Below, piece after piece: positions 51,095-61,030 of a DNA stretch of 64,000 nt. Source of the DNA: an uncultured Pelagibacteraceae bacterium (lineage in GTDB: Bacteria > Pseudomonadota > Alphaproteobacteria > Pelagibacterales > Pelagibacteraceae); NCBI GenBank assembly GCA_902590395.1, contig CACIWQ010000005.1, positions 1 to 64,000 of the forward strand, given 5' to 3'. The translations under genes were made by a program, and so were the position numbers. The notes below the pieces were generated by a model. The model ran no database searches, had not been told where the DNA came from, and saw only the letters and a list, made by a program, of their open reading frames with translations. Position 1 is the stretch's first letter; every line of letters begins with the position of its first letter.

Positions 51095-51807
51095 ATTTTT
51101 GATGTTTCTTTTTGCCACCTGCAGGCATCACAAGTTGGATTTGGTGCAGGTACTTTTTCACTATTATAACATTTTTCAAGTTCAACTAAGCTTTCTTCAA
51201 TATAATTGGTATTTACATTATAAGACAAAAGATCAATTTTGAAATTTAATTTACTATTAAAAGTTTTTTGACTCTCTTCACGAGCATTACAAAGTATCCA
51301 ATATCCAGTTTTAAAAACTTTAAATTTATTTAATTTTAATAAATAGGCGTAAAAATCTAATTGCCTCAAATAAGATTTATGATAACTTTTTAGAGACGTA
51401 ACGTAATTAATTTTTTCTTTTGTTGAAGTCGCCTTATAATCTAAAATAACTACTTCGTCCGTATCTTTGTTTAACCATATATCATCTATCGAACCATAAA
51501 TTATAAAGTTTGTTTTTACTGACTTTGCTCTTACACCTTTAAAGTTATTTCTAAAATCTTTTAATTTTTGTTCATCAATTTTATAAGGAACGAAATTTAA
51601 GTTATATTTCCTGAAAATAGGATGAGGCTCTTGTTTATTTCTATAAAAATCAAACTCAGTTTTAAGTAAAGCATCCACTCTGCTATTTATTGGATATCCT
51701 GGCATTCCTATAGGTTTAATTTTAAGTTTTCTTTCTAAGTAAAAACACCTCTTACATCTTATAAAGCTTTCCCAGGCAGTTCTGCTTACATCTTTCATTA
51801 TTTCCAT
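51091..51807 (-). CDS. PD-(D/E)XK nuclease superfamily protein (Cas4/AddB-like fold), with four conserved-looking Cys
   Basis: IYGSIDDIWLNKDTDEVVILDYKAT catalytic motif; RCKRCFYLERKL and PTCDACRW Cys pairs. Confidence 0.8.
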   Translation of the reverse strand: MEIMKDVSRTAWESFIRCKRCFYLERKLKIKPIGMPGYPINSRVDALLKTEFDFYRNKQEPHPIFRKYNLNFVPYKIDEQKLKDFRNNFKGVRAKSVKTNFIIYGSIDDIWLNKDTDEVVILDYKATSTKEKINYVTSLKSYHKSYLRQLDFYAYLLKLNKFKVFKTGYWILCNAREESQKTFNSKLNFKIDLLSYNVNTNYIEESLVELEKCYNSEKVPAPNPTCDACRWQKETSKI

Positions 51808-52673
51808 CTATTATGAGACCAAATCCATTGAGTTGGATTTTTTACTATCATTTTTTCAATGTTCTGATTAATTTTAAGTGTAATATTTTTTGTATTTTCG
51901 TCATCATTATTTGTTTTTTCAATTTTATATGGCTCATGAATTGTCAATTCAAAACTTGGTCCTTCTTTTCTTTCCAAAGAAATCGGTACTAATTTACAAT
52001 TATATTTTAAAGAAAGCTGCGCAGGTATAGTAGTGGTATGCGCTGGCTTATTAAAAAAAAGAGTTCTAGGTCCTTCACTGACGCGTTGATCAACCATTAA
52101 GGCTATACTGTAGCCATTCTTGACCTTATCAATTATTTCCCTCATTCCCATTCTACCTTTTGGAATTTGATTGGGGCAAATATATTTCATTCTCAGAAAC
52201 TCCATAAGCGGATTTAGAAAAAAATTATTTAGAGGTCTATAAATTGCGGCACACTTAACTCCAGATTTTTCTAATTCCATAGCCATAAGTTCAAAATTGG
52301 CAAAATGACCTGAATAAAAAATTACAGGTTCATTATTTTTTTTTATTTCTTCGAGATATTCGGTGCCGTTAATTTTCATATGATTAAAATTTGTTCTATT
52401 TAATTTAAAATCTTTTAAAAAAACATATTCAGCAAAAGTTCTTCCAATATTTGACCACATCCCATTTATAATTTCATTTTCTTTAACCTTTTCTAAATTA
52501 CCAAATGCAATTTTAATATTTTGAATAGTTGTTTTTTTTGATCTAAATAAAGGACCCACCACTCTTCCAATTATACTTCCAAGATTAGATGCATTTTTAA
52601 GACCTAAAATTTTAAAAATACAAAATAATGATATGATAGCCGCAGATTCAAAAAAATATTTTACTATTTTCAT
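51798..52673 (-). CDS. Lipid A biosynthesis acyltransferase (LpxL/HtrB family)
   Basis: IFYSGHFANFELMAMELEKSG, IYRPLNNFFLNPLM, ALMVDQRVSEG. Confidence 0.92.
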   Translation of the reverse strand: MKIVKYFFESAAIISLFCIFKILGLKNASNLGSIIGRVVGPLFRSKKTTIQNIKIAFGNLEKVKENEIINGMWSNIGRTFAEYVFLKDFKLNRTNFNHMKINGTEYLEEIKKNNEPVIFYSGHFANFELMAMELEKSGVKCAAIYRPLNNFFLNPLMEFLRMKYICPNQIPKGRMGMREIIDKVKNGYSIALMVDQRVSEGPRTLFFNKPAHTTTIPAQLSLKYNCKLVPISLERKEGPSFELTIHEPYKIEKTNNDDENTKNITLKINQNIEKMIVKNPTQWIWSHNRWK

Positions 52674-53599
52674 ATAATTTTTTTAAACACCTCAATAAAA
52701 TGATCTCGATTTTTTATTTCTAAATTTATTTTAAGACAATCGATATTTTTTTTATATTTTTCATCAATTCTAAAATAATCTTTTTCTGTAGTTATTAAAA
52801 TTGTATTATTATCTTTGGATAATTTGATTAAATTTTCTATCTCTTGGTCAGAGTAATTATAGTGATCTGGAAACTCAACTTCCTTTAAAACTAATAAATT
52901 ATGATCTTTTAGCAAGTTAAAGAAATTTTTTGGATTACCTATTCCAGCAAAAGCGGTAATTTTTTTGTTAATAAATCTTTCGATATTTTGAGGTTTATAC
53001 TTTGTATAAAAAATTTTTATATTTTGATTTTCATTTAATATTTTTTTTTCTATATCAGTTTTTTTCTCACCATTTATAACAACGCAGTTGGCTCTTTTTA
53101 AAGCTGAAAAATTTTCTCTCAAGGGTCCCGCTGGTATCACTAGACCATTGCCGATCCATTGCCTTTGATTAAAACATATAATAGATAAATTTTTATTTAC
53201 AGAATAATCCTGGAAACCATCATCAAGAACAGCAACATCCGCTTTATTTTGAATTGCCTTTTCAATGGCTTTTGTTCTTTTATTATCGAGATAAACTGAA
53301 CCAATTTGTTTTTGAAGATCAACCTCGTCTTGAAAAGAGTCATACTTTTTTCTAATAAAAACAGGATTTTTATTTAATTTTTTTAAAATAGAAAATATTT
53401 CAATACACAAAGGTGTTTTTCCGGTTCCACCTAAATATATATTTCCTACGCAGATTATGGGGATGGAGAATTTATGTGTTTTTGTAAATAGTCTTTTTAA
53501 AAAAAATAGAAATTTAACTATAAAAGTTATTGGTAAAAGTAAAATTGAAAAAAATGAAATCTTATTTTTATCCCAAAAATTAGGTTTCATAAAAATCAT
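52670..53599 (-). CDS. lpxK: Tetraacyldisaccharide 4'-kinase
   Basis: VGNIYLGGTGKTPLCIEI, VLDDGFQDYSVNKNLSIICF, VIPAGPLREN. Confidence 0.94.
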   Translation of the reverse strand: MIFMKPNFWDKNKISFFSILLLPITFIVKFLFFLKRLFTKTHKFSIPIICVGNIYLGGTGKTPLCIEIFSILKKLNKNPVFIRKKYDSFQDEVDLQKQIGSVYLDNKRTKAIEKAIQNKADVAVLDDGFQDYSVNKNLSIICFNQRQWIGNGLVIPAGPLRENFSALKRANCVVINGEKKTDIEKKILNENQNIKIFYTKYKPQNIERFINKKITAFAGIGNPKNFFNLLKDHNLLVLKEVEFPDHYNYSDQEIENLIKLSKDNNTILITTEKDYFRIDEKYKKNIDCLKINLEIKNRDHFIEVFKKII

Positions 53600-53609
53600 T
53601 TGTTATAAT

Positions 53610-54875
53610 TTATATATATTTTTTTAATTCTATGATCACATTATTAAATATATTTTGACCATAATTTTCTATTTTTGTAACATTCTCAAGATTTTTAGTG
53701 CTGTCATTATTAAATTCTTCAACCAATGATAGACTTAACTCGTCAGAATTATTTACAACTTTGGTTATACCTAATTTTTTAATGTATTCGTAAATTTCCG
53801 AAAAGTTACTAACATATGGACCATGAAAAATTTTACATCCTAGTCTAGCTGGTTCTATAGGATTTTGGCCACTATCAGCTTTTAAAGATTTTATTAATGA
53901 TTTTCCTAGAAATACATATTTTGAAATATTATAAAATTTTAAAGTTTCTCCATAGGAATCAATTAAAAGTATGTCTGTATTTGCGTTCAATTGATCTAAA
54001 TTACTGAATAGAACCACCTTAAGGTTTAAGTTTGATAATTCCAGTTTAATTTTTTCAATCCTATTTATGTGTCTTGGAATTATAATAGTTAAAACATTAT
54101 TGTGTTTACTTTTTATTTTTAAATGAGACATTCCGCATAAAATTTCCTCAGAAGGGTGAGTGCTAGCTGCACACCATATTTTTCTGTTACTTATTTTTTC
54201 TATAAAATTTGAATCTAATTTTTGTTTATTCTCACTTTTAATATTTGAAAATTTTAAATTTCCAAAATTTTTAATATTTTTTGCTCCTAAAATTTTTAGA
54301 TATTCTTCGCTCTCTTTGTTTGAGGCTACACATAAATCAAAATTTTCGAATATTTTTTTTGCGAAATTTGTCACCATATTCCATCTTTTAAAACTTTTTT
54401 TTGTTATTCTGGCGTTAAGCAACAATAAAGGGATTCTTTTTTTTTTTATCTCTAGAATTAAGTTAGGCCAAATTTCTGAATCAATAAAAACTGACAAGTT
54501 TGGTTTCCAGTGATTTAAAAATTTATTTATGAATATTTTTATATCCAGTGGTAAAAATTGATGAATTACTTTTGAGTTTTGATTAAATTTTTTACCCAGT
54601 ATTCTGCCCGAGCTTAAAGTTATCGTAGTTATAAGTATTTTATTAATTTTGTTATCATTTATACAACTGTCTACTAATGGAAGTATACTCATAGCTTCGC
54701 CAACACTTGCTACGTGAAACCAAATTAAGAAACCATTACTCCTTTGCAGTTCAATTTTAGATAACTTTTCTTTATATCTTTTCGGATCCTCTTTTTTTCT
54801 TAATTTTCTAAAATATAAATATATGGGAGCAATAGGATAAAAAAGGTACGTAAAAAGTCTATACCAAAAGTACAT
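53610..54875 (-). CDS. waaA: 3-deoxy-D-manno-octulosonic acid transferase
   Basis: GFLIWFHVASVGEAMSILPLV, LLLNARITKKSFKRW, WCAASTHPSEE. Confidence 0.93.
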   Translation of the reverse strand: MYFWYRLFTYLFYPIAPIYLYFRKLRKKEDPKRYKEKLSKIELQRSNGFLIWFHVASVGEAMSILPLVDSCINDNKINKILITTITLSSGRILGKKFNQNSKVIHQFLPLDIKIFINKFLNHWKPNLSVFIDSEIWPNLILEIKKKRIPLLLLNARITKKSFKRWNMVTNFAKKIFENFDLCVASNKESEEYLKILGAKNIKNFGNLKFSNIKSENKQKLDSNFIEKISNRKIWCAASTHPSEEILCGMSHLKIKSKHNNVLTIIIPRHINRIEKIKLELSNLNLKVVLFSNLDQLNANTDILLIDSYGETLKFYNISKYVFLGKSLIKSLKADSGQNPIEPARLGCKIFHGPYVSNFSEIYEYIKKLGITKVVNNSDELSLSLVEEFNNDSTKNLENVTKIENYGQNIFNNVIIELKKYI

Positions 54876-54877
54876 AA

Positions 54878-56623
54878 TTAAGCACTTAATTGTTTGCTGT
54901 AAAGATTTTTATATATTGGAGAATTTTTCAGTAGATCATTATGAGTTCCGGTATCAACCATCTTTCCTTGGTTCATAACTATAATTTTGTTTGCTCTTAT
55001 AATAGTCGATAGTCTATGGGCTATAACTAAAGTAGTTTTATTTTTAGTTAGGTTCATGACAGCGTTTTGAACTATTTGCTCAGATTCTGCATCAAGTGAA
55101 GATGTAGCTTCATCCAAAAGTATAATTGGAGAATTTTTTAAAAATGCTCGAGCAATTGAAATTCTTTGTTTCTGTCCACCTGATATTTTGATACCGTTTT
55201 CACCGATAATAGTTTCGTATCCTTGCGGTAATTTTTCAATAAATTCGCTAGCAGCAGCAAAGTCACAAGCTTTTTTAATTTCTTCTTCCGTCGCGTTCAT
55301 ATTTGCATAGGCTATATTTGCACGAACAGTATCATCAAATAGTATTATATCTTGGCTAACTAACGACATACTTTTTCTCAAAGAATGAATCGATACATTA
55401 CTAATGTTTTGATCATCAATATAAACATTTCCTTTCATAGGATCATAAAATCTTGGTAGTAAATTTATAATTGTACTTTTGCCGGCACCACTGTGTCCCA
55501 CCAAAGCAGCAGTACTACCACCTTCAATAAAAAAATTAATGTTATTTATTGCTTGTGCAGTTGTATTTGGATAAGAAAAACTAACATCTTCAAATTTTAT
55601 ATTACCCTTAGCAATATTAAGTTGCGGCGCAGAATTGATTTCTTTTATGGCTGGTTTAGTGTCCATAACATTAAAAACTCTTTCAGCTCCTGTTGCGCCT
55701 TGATAAAAGAGCATATTAATAGTGGCCAAAGATCTTATTGGTTGGTAGGCCAGCATCATAGCAGTTAAAAAAGAGAAAAAGTTGTTTATTTGCATTTCTC
55801 CACTAGAAATCATAAATCCTGAATAATAAATAAATCCTGCAATCATTATACCTGTCAAAATTTCCATTATAGGAGTAGCTCTAATTAAAATGAATCCAAT
55901 TTTATTTTGAATATTCATTCTTGAATTTATTTTTTCTTCCGATCTACCATATTCAAAATTTTCTTGTTGGTAAATTTTTATCATTCTTGTTCCTTTTATC
56001 ATTTCAGATAAATAGGTTGTTAAGTTACCTTCAATTTTTGCGCTTTGAGAAACAGCTTTACCAATTCTTTTTCCTAAAGATTTTGCCACAAATGCAGCTA
56101 GGGGCATCATGATTAATGCAAATAATGCAAGCTTCCAATTTTGATAAAACATTAGAGCAACCAAAACAATCAAAGTTAATGTGTCTTTCATAAGATTTAA
56201 TATACCAGCACTAACTAACTGACCGACCTGGCCTACGTCGTAAAAAAAGTGCGCAATATATTTTCCTGAATGTTTTGACTCTATAGTGTTTATGTCTGAT
56301 TTTAGTATACAGGCTGAAAGTTGCACTTGTAAGGTTTTTATAATTTCGTTGCTTATTTTAATCATAATAGTTCTTGCAGCAAATAAAGATAAGCCCTTTA
56401 CGCTGAAAGCAATTATGATAGCTATTGGTATTAGGAGCATCATAGCCGTGTCTTGCTCTAAAAATATTTTTTTTACAGCTGGATCTAATAGCCAAGCTAT
56501 TGCTGCCGTACCTCCGGCAACTGCAAAAGATAAAATAAGTGCAAGTATTAATTTTTTGAAATGTTTTTTTACATAAAAACTATACAATCTTAATAAAACT
56601 TTTTTTAAAGTGGGAAATTTCAT
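54878..56623 (-). CDS. ABC transporter ATP-binding/permease (MsbA-like lipid A exporter)
   Basis: Fused TMD-NBD; ALVGHSGAGKSTIINLLPRFYDP, ISGGQKQRISIARAFLKNSPIILLDEATSSLD; in lipid A cluster. Confidence 0.92.
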   Translation of the reverse strand: MKFPTLKKVLLRLYSFYVKKHFKKLILALILSFAVAGGTAAIAWLLDPAVKKIFLEQDTAMMLLIPIAIIIAFSVKGLSLFAARTIMIKISNEIIKTLQVQLSACILKSDINTIESKHSGKYIAHFFYDVGQVGQLVSAGILNLMKDTLTLIVLVALMFYQNWKLALFALIMMPLAAFVAKSLGKRIGKAVSQSAKIEGNLTTYLSEMIKGTRMIKIYQQENFEYGRSEEKINSRMNIQNKIGFILIRATPIMEILTGIMIAGFIYYSGFMISSGEMQINNFFSFLTAMMLAYQPIRSLATINMLFYQGATGAERVFNVMDTKPAIKEINSAPQLNIAKGNIKFEDVSFSYPNTTAQAINNINFFIEGGSTAALVGHSGAGKSTIINLLPRFYDPMKGNVYIDDQNISNVSIHSLRKSMSLVSQDIILFDDTVRANIAYANMNATEEEIKKACDFAAASEFIEKLPQGYETIIGENGIKISGGQKQRISIARAFLKNSPIILLDEATSSLDAESEQIVQNAVMNLTKNKTTLVIAHRLSTIIRANKIIVMNQGKMVDTGTHNDLLKNSPIYKNLYSKQLSA

Positions 56624-57486
56624 AAAATATTAAATGATGATATAAGTATAAATACCAAAGCTCCTGTTAGATTATTATTTTTAAAAGTATCCAAACATGA
56701 TTTTGGATTATTAATATTAAATTTTTTCATTTGATATAAGAAAGATATAAACAAGGGTATTGTAAACAGCAAAAGATAATTGTTTATTTTCATTATTAAA
56801 AACATTAAAAAAATAAGTAAGAAACATAAGCTATAACAGGTTCCAACAAATACTTTTACATTATTTTTAAATTTAATCGAAGTTGATTTAATTCCAATAA
56901 TTTCATCATCATCTATGTCTTGAAGTCCATAGATCGTGTCATAGCCGAGTGTCCAAAATATGGCCGCCGCATATAGAATTAGAGGTTCAATTGATATGTT
57001 ATTTGTAATTGAGGTCCATCCTATTATTATTCCCCAATTAAAGGTTAATCCTAAAAAAAGCTGTGGCCAATATGTGATTCTCTTCATAAAAGGATAAGCG
57101 AATGCCAAAGGCATAGAACATATTCCTAAAATTATTGTTAAAGAGTTAAATTGCAAAAGTATTATTAACGCAATTAAGCAGAGAAAAATTATATAAATAA
57201 AAGCATTTATAACAGAAATTTTTCCTGCAGCTATTGGTCTTTGTTTGGTTCTAAAAACTTTTTTGTCTAAATCTTTATCGACAATATCATTAAATATACA
57301 GCCGGCACTTCGCATTAGCACCGATCCTAAAAAAAAATATAATATATGTTTAAAATATATATTAGCATCAGTGTTAAAATAATATCCAAGAGAAAGTCCC
57401 CACGCGCAAGGCCAAAATAAAAGTAAAAAACCTATAGGTTTGTTTAATCTTGTTAATTGAATAAATATATGGAATTTTTCCATCAA
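56620..57486 (-). CDS. ubiA: 4-hydroxybenzoate polyprenyltransferase
   Basis: RLNKPIGFLLLFWPCAWGL, RSAGCIFNDIVDKDLDKKVFRTKQRPIAAG, YDTIYGLQDIDDD. Confidence 0.95.
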   Translation of the reverse strand: MMEKFHIFIQLTRLNKPIGFLLLFWPCAWGLSLGYYFNTDANIYFKHILYFFLGSVLMRSAGCIFNDIVDKDLDKKVFRTKQRPIAAGKISVINAFIYIIFLCLIALIILLQFNSLTIILGICSMPLAFAYPFMKRITYWPQLFLGLTFNWGIIIGWTSITNNISIEPLILYAAAIFWTLGYDTIYGLQDIDDDEIIGIKSTSIKFKNNVKVFVGTCYSLCFLLIFLMFLIMKINNYLLLFTIPLFISFLYQMKKFNINNPKSCLDTFKNNNLTGALVFILISSFNIL

Positions 57487-58457
57487 GGAGTAATAATTGC
57501 AGGACCCAATATTTTTCTTGCTTCAAAATCTTTATGAGCCTGCACAACATCTTCTAATTTGTATTTTTTAAAAATTTTTACTTTTATTTGCCCTGACATT
57601 ATTTTTTTAAACAATTTTTCTGAACCTTCTGATATTTCATTCTTTGTTGCTAAATACTGTCCCATCGAAGGTCTTGTAAAATAAAGACCTTTTGGTTGTA
57701 TCATTTTTGCTACATCAATATTTAAAACTGGACCAGATGCATTACCGAAAGATACCATCATTCCTCTTGTTTTGAGACATTCAATCGAACCATTAAAAGT
57801 ATTTTTTCCTACACCATCATAAACAACAGGAACACCTTTCCCTTTTGTTATTTCTAAAACTTTTTCAGCAAAGTTATCTTTAGAATAATTGATTACAAAA
57901 TCACATCCATTTTTTTTGGCTATAGCAATCTTGTCATCTGAACCAACAGTTCCTATTACTTTACATCCTAAACTTTTTGCCCATTGGCAAAAAATTTGTC
58001 CAACACCGCCAGCTGCGGCATGAAACAAGATAGTTTCATTTGAAGAAACAGGATAAGTTTTGTGAAGTAAATAAAAAGTAGTCAGACCTTTGGTCATTAG
58101 CGTAGCCGCAACTTCAAAATCAATTTCTTTTGGCATTTTAACCAGATTATTTGTTGGATAGTTTCTTTCAGAGGAGTAAGATCCAAGAGGTGCTCCGGCG
58201 TAACAAACTCTATCTCCAATAGTAAAGTCTTTAACTTGCGATCCAATTTCTTTTATTACACCTGAGGCTTCAGCGCCTATTCCAGACGGTAATTGAAGTG
58301 GATATAAACCTGAACGGTGGTAAGTGTCTATATAATTAAGTCCAATGGCTTTGTGTTCAATTAAAACTTCTTGAGGACCGGGTTTTTCAAGTTTAATATT
58401 TTTAATATGTAAAACTTCTGGCCCGCCTGTTTTTTCTATTTTAACGACTCGTGTCAT
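57483..58457 (-). CDS. Quinone oxidoreductase (zinc-independent MDR family)
   Basis: GLNYIDTYHRSGLYPLQLPSGIGAEASGVI, ILFHAAAGGVGQIFCQWAKSLGCKVIGTV. Confidence 0.93.
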   Translation of the reverse strand: MTRVVKIEKTGGPEVLHIKNIKLEKPGPQEVLIEHKAIGLNYIDTYHRSGLYPLQLPSGIGAEASGVIKEIGSQVKDFTIGDRVCYAGAPLGSYSSERNYPTNNLVKMPKEIDFEVAATLMTKGLTTFYLLHKTYPVSSNETILFHAAAGGVGQIFCQWAKSLGCKVIGTVGSDDKIAIAKKNGCDFVINYSKDNFAEKVLEITKGKGVPVVYDGVGKNTFNGSIECLKTRGMMVSFGNASGPVLNIDVAKMIQPKGLYFTRPSMGQYLATKNEISEGSEKLFKKIMSGQIKVKIFKKYKLEDVVQAHKDFEARKILGPAIITP

Positions 58458-59308
58458 TTTTGTACAAACTTTCCAGTTTGGTAATCTTCAACTGCTTTTA
58501 AAATTTCCTGTTTTGTATTCATAACAAAAGGTCCTCCTCTAGCAATAGGTTCTCCAATTGGTTTTCCAGATATTAATAAAAATTTCGACTTAGTTATACC
58601 CTTAACTTTCAATTTTTGGCCTTTAGTGAGTAGAATTAAAGTAGAGTCTTCAACTTTTTTATGATTTTTGTCTCCTATTTTAATTTTACCCTCGATCAAA
58701 TAAATAAAAGAATTATGTGTTGTGGGAAGATCAAAATTAAATTTTTTATCTTTTTTAAGCTGAATATCAAAATATATCGGTTCGACATTATGCCCTTTAA
58801 CGGGACCTTCAGTATCACCAAATTTTCCAGCAATAATCTTTATTTTTTTTTCTAAATCTTTATGTATCTGCATTTGTTTAGAGTCTATATAAATATATTC
58901 AGGTTTATTCATTTTTAATTTTGCGGGCATATTTATCCATAATTGGAATCCATGTAGTTTTCCTTCTGACATAGCGGGCATCTCTGAATGAATAATACCA
59001 CCGCCTGTTTTCATCCACTGTACATCGCCTGCAGACATTCTACCTTTTGCGCCTGTGCTATCTTCATGTTCAAATTCTCCATTAAGCATGTAAGTTACGG
59101 TTTCAATTCCTCTATGTGGATGTGGAGGGAACCCTCCTATATAATCATCTTTATTTTCAGATCCAAATTCATCTAACATTAAAAAAGGATCAAAATAATT
59201 CGGTTCGATACCAATGCTTCTTTTTAATTTAACACCAGCTCCATCAGAAGCAAGCGTAGGATCTACGATCTTACTTACTTCAATATTTTTCATTTCAAAT
59301 AATTTCAA
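58454..59308 (-). CDS. Pirin family protein
   Basis: PHPHRGIETVTYMLNGEFEHEDSTGAKGRMSAGDVQWMKTGGGIIHSEMP. Confidence 0.95.
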   Translation of the reverse strand: MKLFEMKNIEVSKIVDPTLASDGAGVKLKRSIGIEPNYFDPFLMLDEFGSENKDDYIGGFPPHPHRGIETVTYMLNGEFEHEDSTGAKGRMSAGDVQWMKTGGGIIHSEMPAMSEGKLHGFQLWINMPAKLKMNKPEYIYIDSKQMQIHKDLEKKIKIIAGKFGDTEGPVKGHNVEPIYFDIQLKKDKKFNFDLPTTHNSFIYLIEGKIKIGDKNHKKVEDSTLILLTKGQKLKVKGITKSKFLLISGKPIGEPIARGGPFVMNTKQEILKAVEDYQTGKFVQK

Positions 59309-59963
59309 TTAGTTCTTTTAAATTATTAATTACAAACTTTGGTTTATAACTTAATTTATCAAAAACTTTATTAAGGCGATTAACCCACACGGCGTTATAT
59401 CCAAAAATTCCTCCACCAGACACATCCCAGGTATTAGAGCTCATAAAACATATATTTTCAGGTCTACAATTATATTTTTTAATTGGTATTTCGTATACCT
59501 TTGAATCGGGTTTATAAATTCCAACAGATTCAACAGAAAAAATATCATCAAAATAGTTTTGAATATTATTACTCTCAACTAATTCTTTCAAAAGATGTGG
59601 AGTTCCATTAGACAAAATAGCTATTTTGACTTTTTTATCTTTAAGACTTTTTAAACATTCTGTAACTTCAGAGTAGGGGCTAAGTTTTTTATATAAATCC
59701 AACAATTCATTTCTCATTTCCTTTTTTATTTTAAAAGTTTCCATTGTATGATCCAAGGAGTCCTCTGTAATTTCCCAAAAGTTTTTATGCTTTTTCATAA
59801 GGCTTCTTAACCAGGTATACTCAAGTTGGGTCGTTCTCCAGGCATTCGCAAAACCTTCCCATTTGCTTCCAAGCTTTTCCTTGCATTTGGCAGCAGCAGA
59901 ATTTACATCAAATAAAGTTCCGTAGGCATCAAATACACAAGCTTTAATATTTTCTATCTTCAT
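59295..59963 (-). CDS. Haloacid dehalogenase type II
   Basis: ACVFDAYGTLFDVNSAAAKC, WRTTQLEYTWLRSLM, ILSNGTPHLL, FMSSNTWDVSGGGIFGYNAVWVNR. Confidence 0.94.
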   Translation of the reverse strand: MKIENIKACVFDAYGTLFDVNSAAAKCKEKLGSKWEGFANAWRTTQLEYTWLRSLMKKHKNFWEITEDSLDHTMETFKIKKEMRNELLDLYKKLSPYSEVTECLKSLKDKKVKIAILSNGTPHLLKELVESNNIQNYFDDIFSVESVGIYKPDSKVYEIPIKKYNCRPENICFMSSNTWDVSGGGIFGYNAVWVNRLNKVFDKLSYKPKFVINNLKELIEII

Positions 59964-61030
59964 AATAAATTTTCCAATTTTTGAACCTCTCCAATTTTAA
60001 ATATGATAGCATCGTCTTTGTGATAACCATACATGTTGGTTGCATTTTTAAATCTTACCGGTGGTTCAAAGGGATCTTCAAGAGAAAGCACTACGGTCCC
60101 CCAGTGCATTCCCAAAAGTTTTTTGCTTTTTAAATCTTGCCCAATATTTAATGCTTCTTCAGGATTTGTATGAAAAATAGATTTATCTTTTCTTGGGGCC
60201 ATGGGGTAAAAATTATAGGCTCCTATATTAATAAAAGTTAAATCAATAGGACCATATTTTTCACCAAGTTTTTTATAAATATTTCCATAACCTGTATCAC
60301 AAGCAAAAAATATTTTTTTATTTTTATACTCTATTAAAAAACTTCCCCACAAAGTTTTGTCCGTATCAGTTAATGTTCTTTTCGACCAATGAACGGCAGG
60401 AACAAATGTAATTTTTAAATCATTAATTACTACCTGGTCATACCAATCCATTTCTTTTACTTTTTTAAATTTGTTTTTAGTAAAATATCTTCCAAGTTTA
60501 AGAGGGGTTAGGACATTTGCTTTTTTATAGGGAAATTTTTTTATTGTTCTATAATCTAAATGATCATAATGATTGTGGGTTAATAAAAACAAATTTATTT
60601 CTGGTATTTCTTTTAGATCGATAGCAGGATCAACATATCTTTTTGGTCCGAAAATTAATGGGCCCATATTTTTTGAAAAAACAGGATCAGTAATTATTGT
60701 AGTATTTCCAAGCTTAATTAAAAATGTTGCATGTCCAATCCAGGCAACATAATCATCATTTTTATATTTGTTTAGATTTTTTAACACTTCTTTTTTATCT
60801 ACAACATGGTCAGGAGGAATATTTATTTTAATTTTTTTCTTTTCTTCATTCCATTTTGACATATCCCATTTAAAATTAGGATCCCTTAGCGGGCTTCCTT
60901 CAGGATTTCTAAATGTTCCATCGGGTAAATGATGATAAGGTGTATCTTTCATATTTTTTGCAAAACCATTATAACTAAGATTAATGACTAAAATAATTAT
61001 TATTAACTTTAATTTATAAAAATTTTTCAT
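59960..61030 (-). CDS. MBL-fold metallo-hydrolase (NAPE-PLD/UlaG-like), signal-peptide containing
   Basis: VAWIGHATFLIKLGNTTIITDPVFS, LLTHNHYDHLDYRTI, MHWGT; ATG at 61030 with GGAGG upstream (track start is a TTG). Confidence 0.92.
   Translation of the reverse strand: MKNFYKLKLIIIILVINLSYNGFAKNMKDTPYHHLPDGTFRNPEGSPLRDPNFKWDMSKWNEEKKKIKINIPPDHVVDKKEVLKNLNKYKNDDYVAWIGHATFLIKLGNTTIITDPVFSKNMGPLIFGPKRYVDPAIDLKEIPEINLFLLTHNHYDHLDYRTIKKFPYKKANVLTPLKLGRYFTKNKFKKVKEMDWYDQVVINDLKITFVPAVHWSKRTLTDTDKTLWGSFLIEYKNKKIFFACDTGYGNIYKKLGEKYGPIDLTFINIGAYNFYPMAPRKDKSIFHTNPEEALNIGQDLKSKKLLGMHWGTVVLSLEDPFEPPVRFKNATNMYGYHKDDAIIFKIGEVQKLENLL

Noticed and set aside
51091-51807. CRISPR-associated Cas4
   Set aside because: PD-(D/E)XK and Cys pattern are Cas4-like, but there is no CRISPR array or other cas gene; kept as generic nuclease family.
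54160-54513. 117-aa + strand ORF opposite waaA
   Set aside because: Antisense to a well-supported Kdo transferase; no independent evidence.
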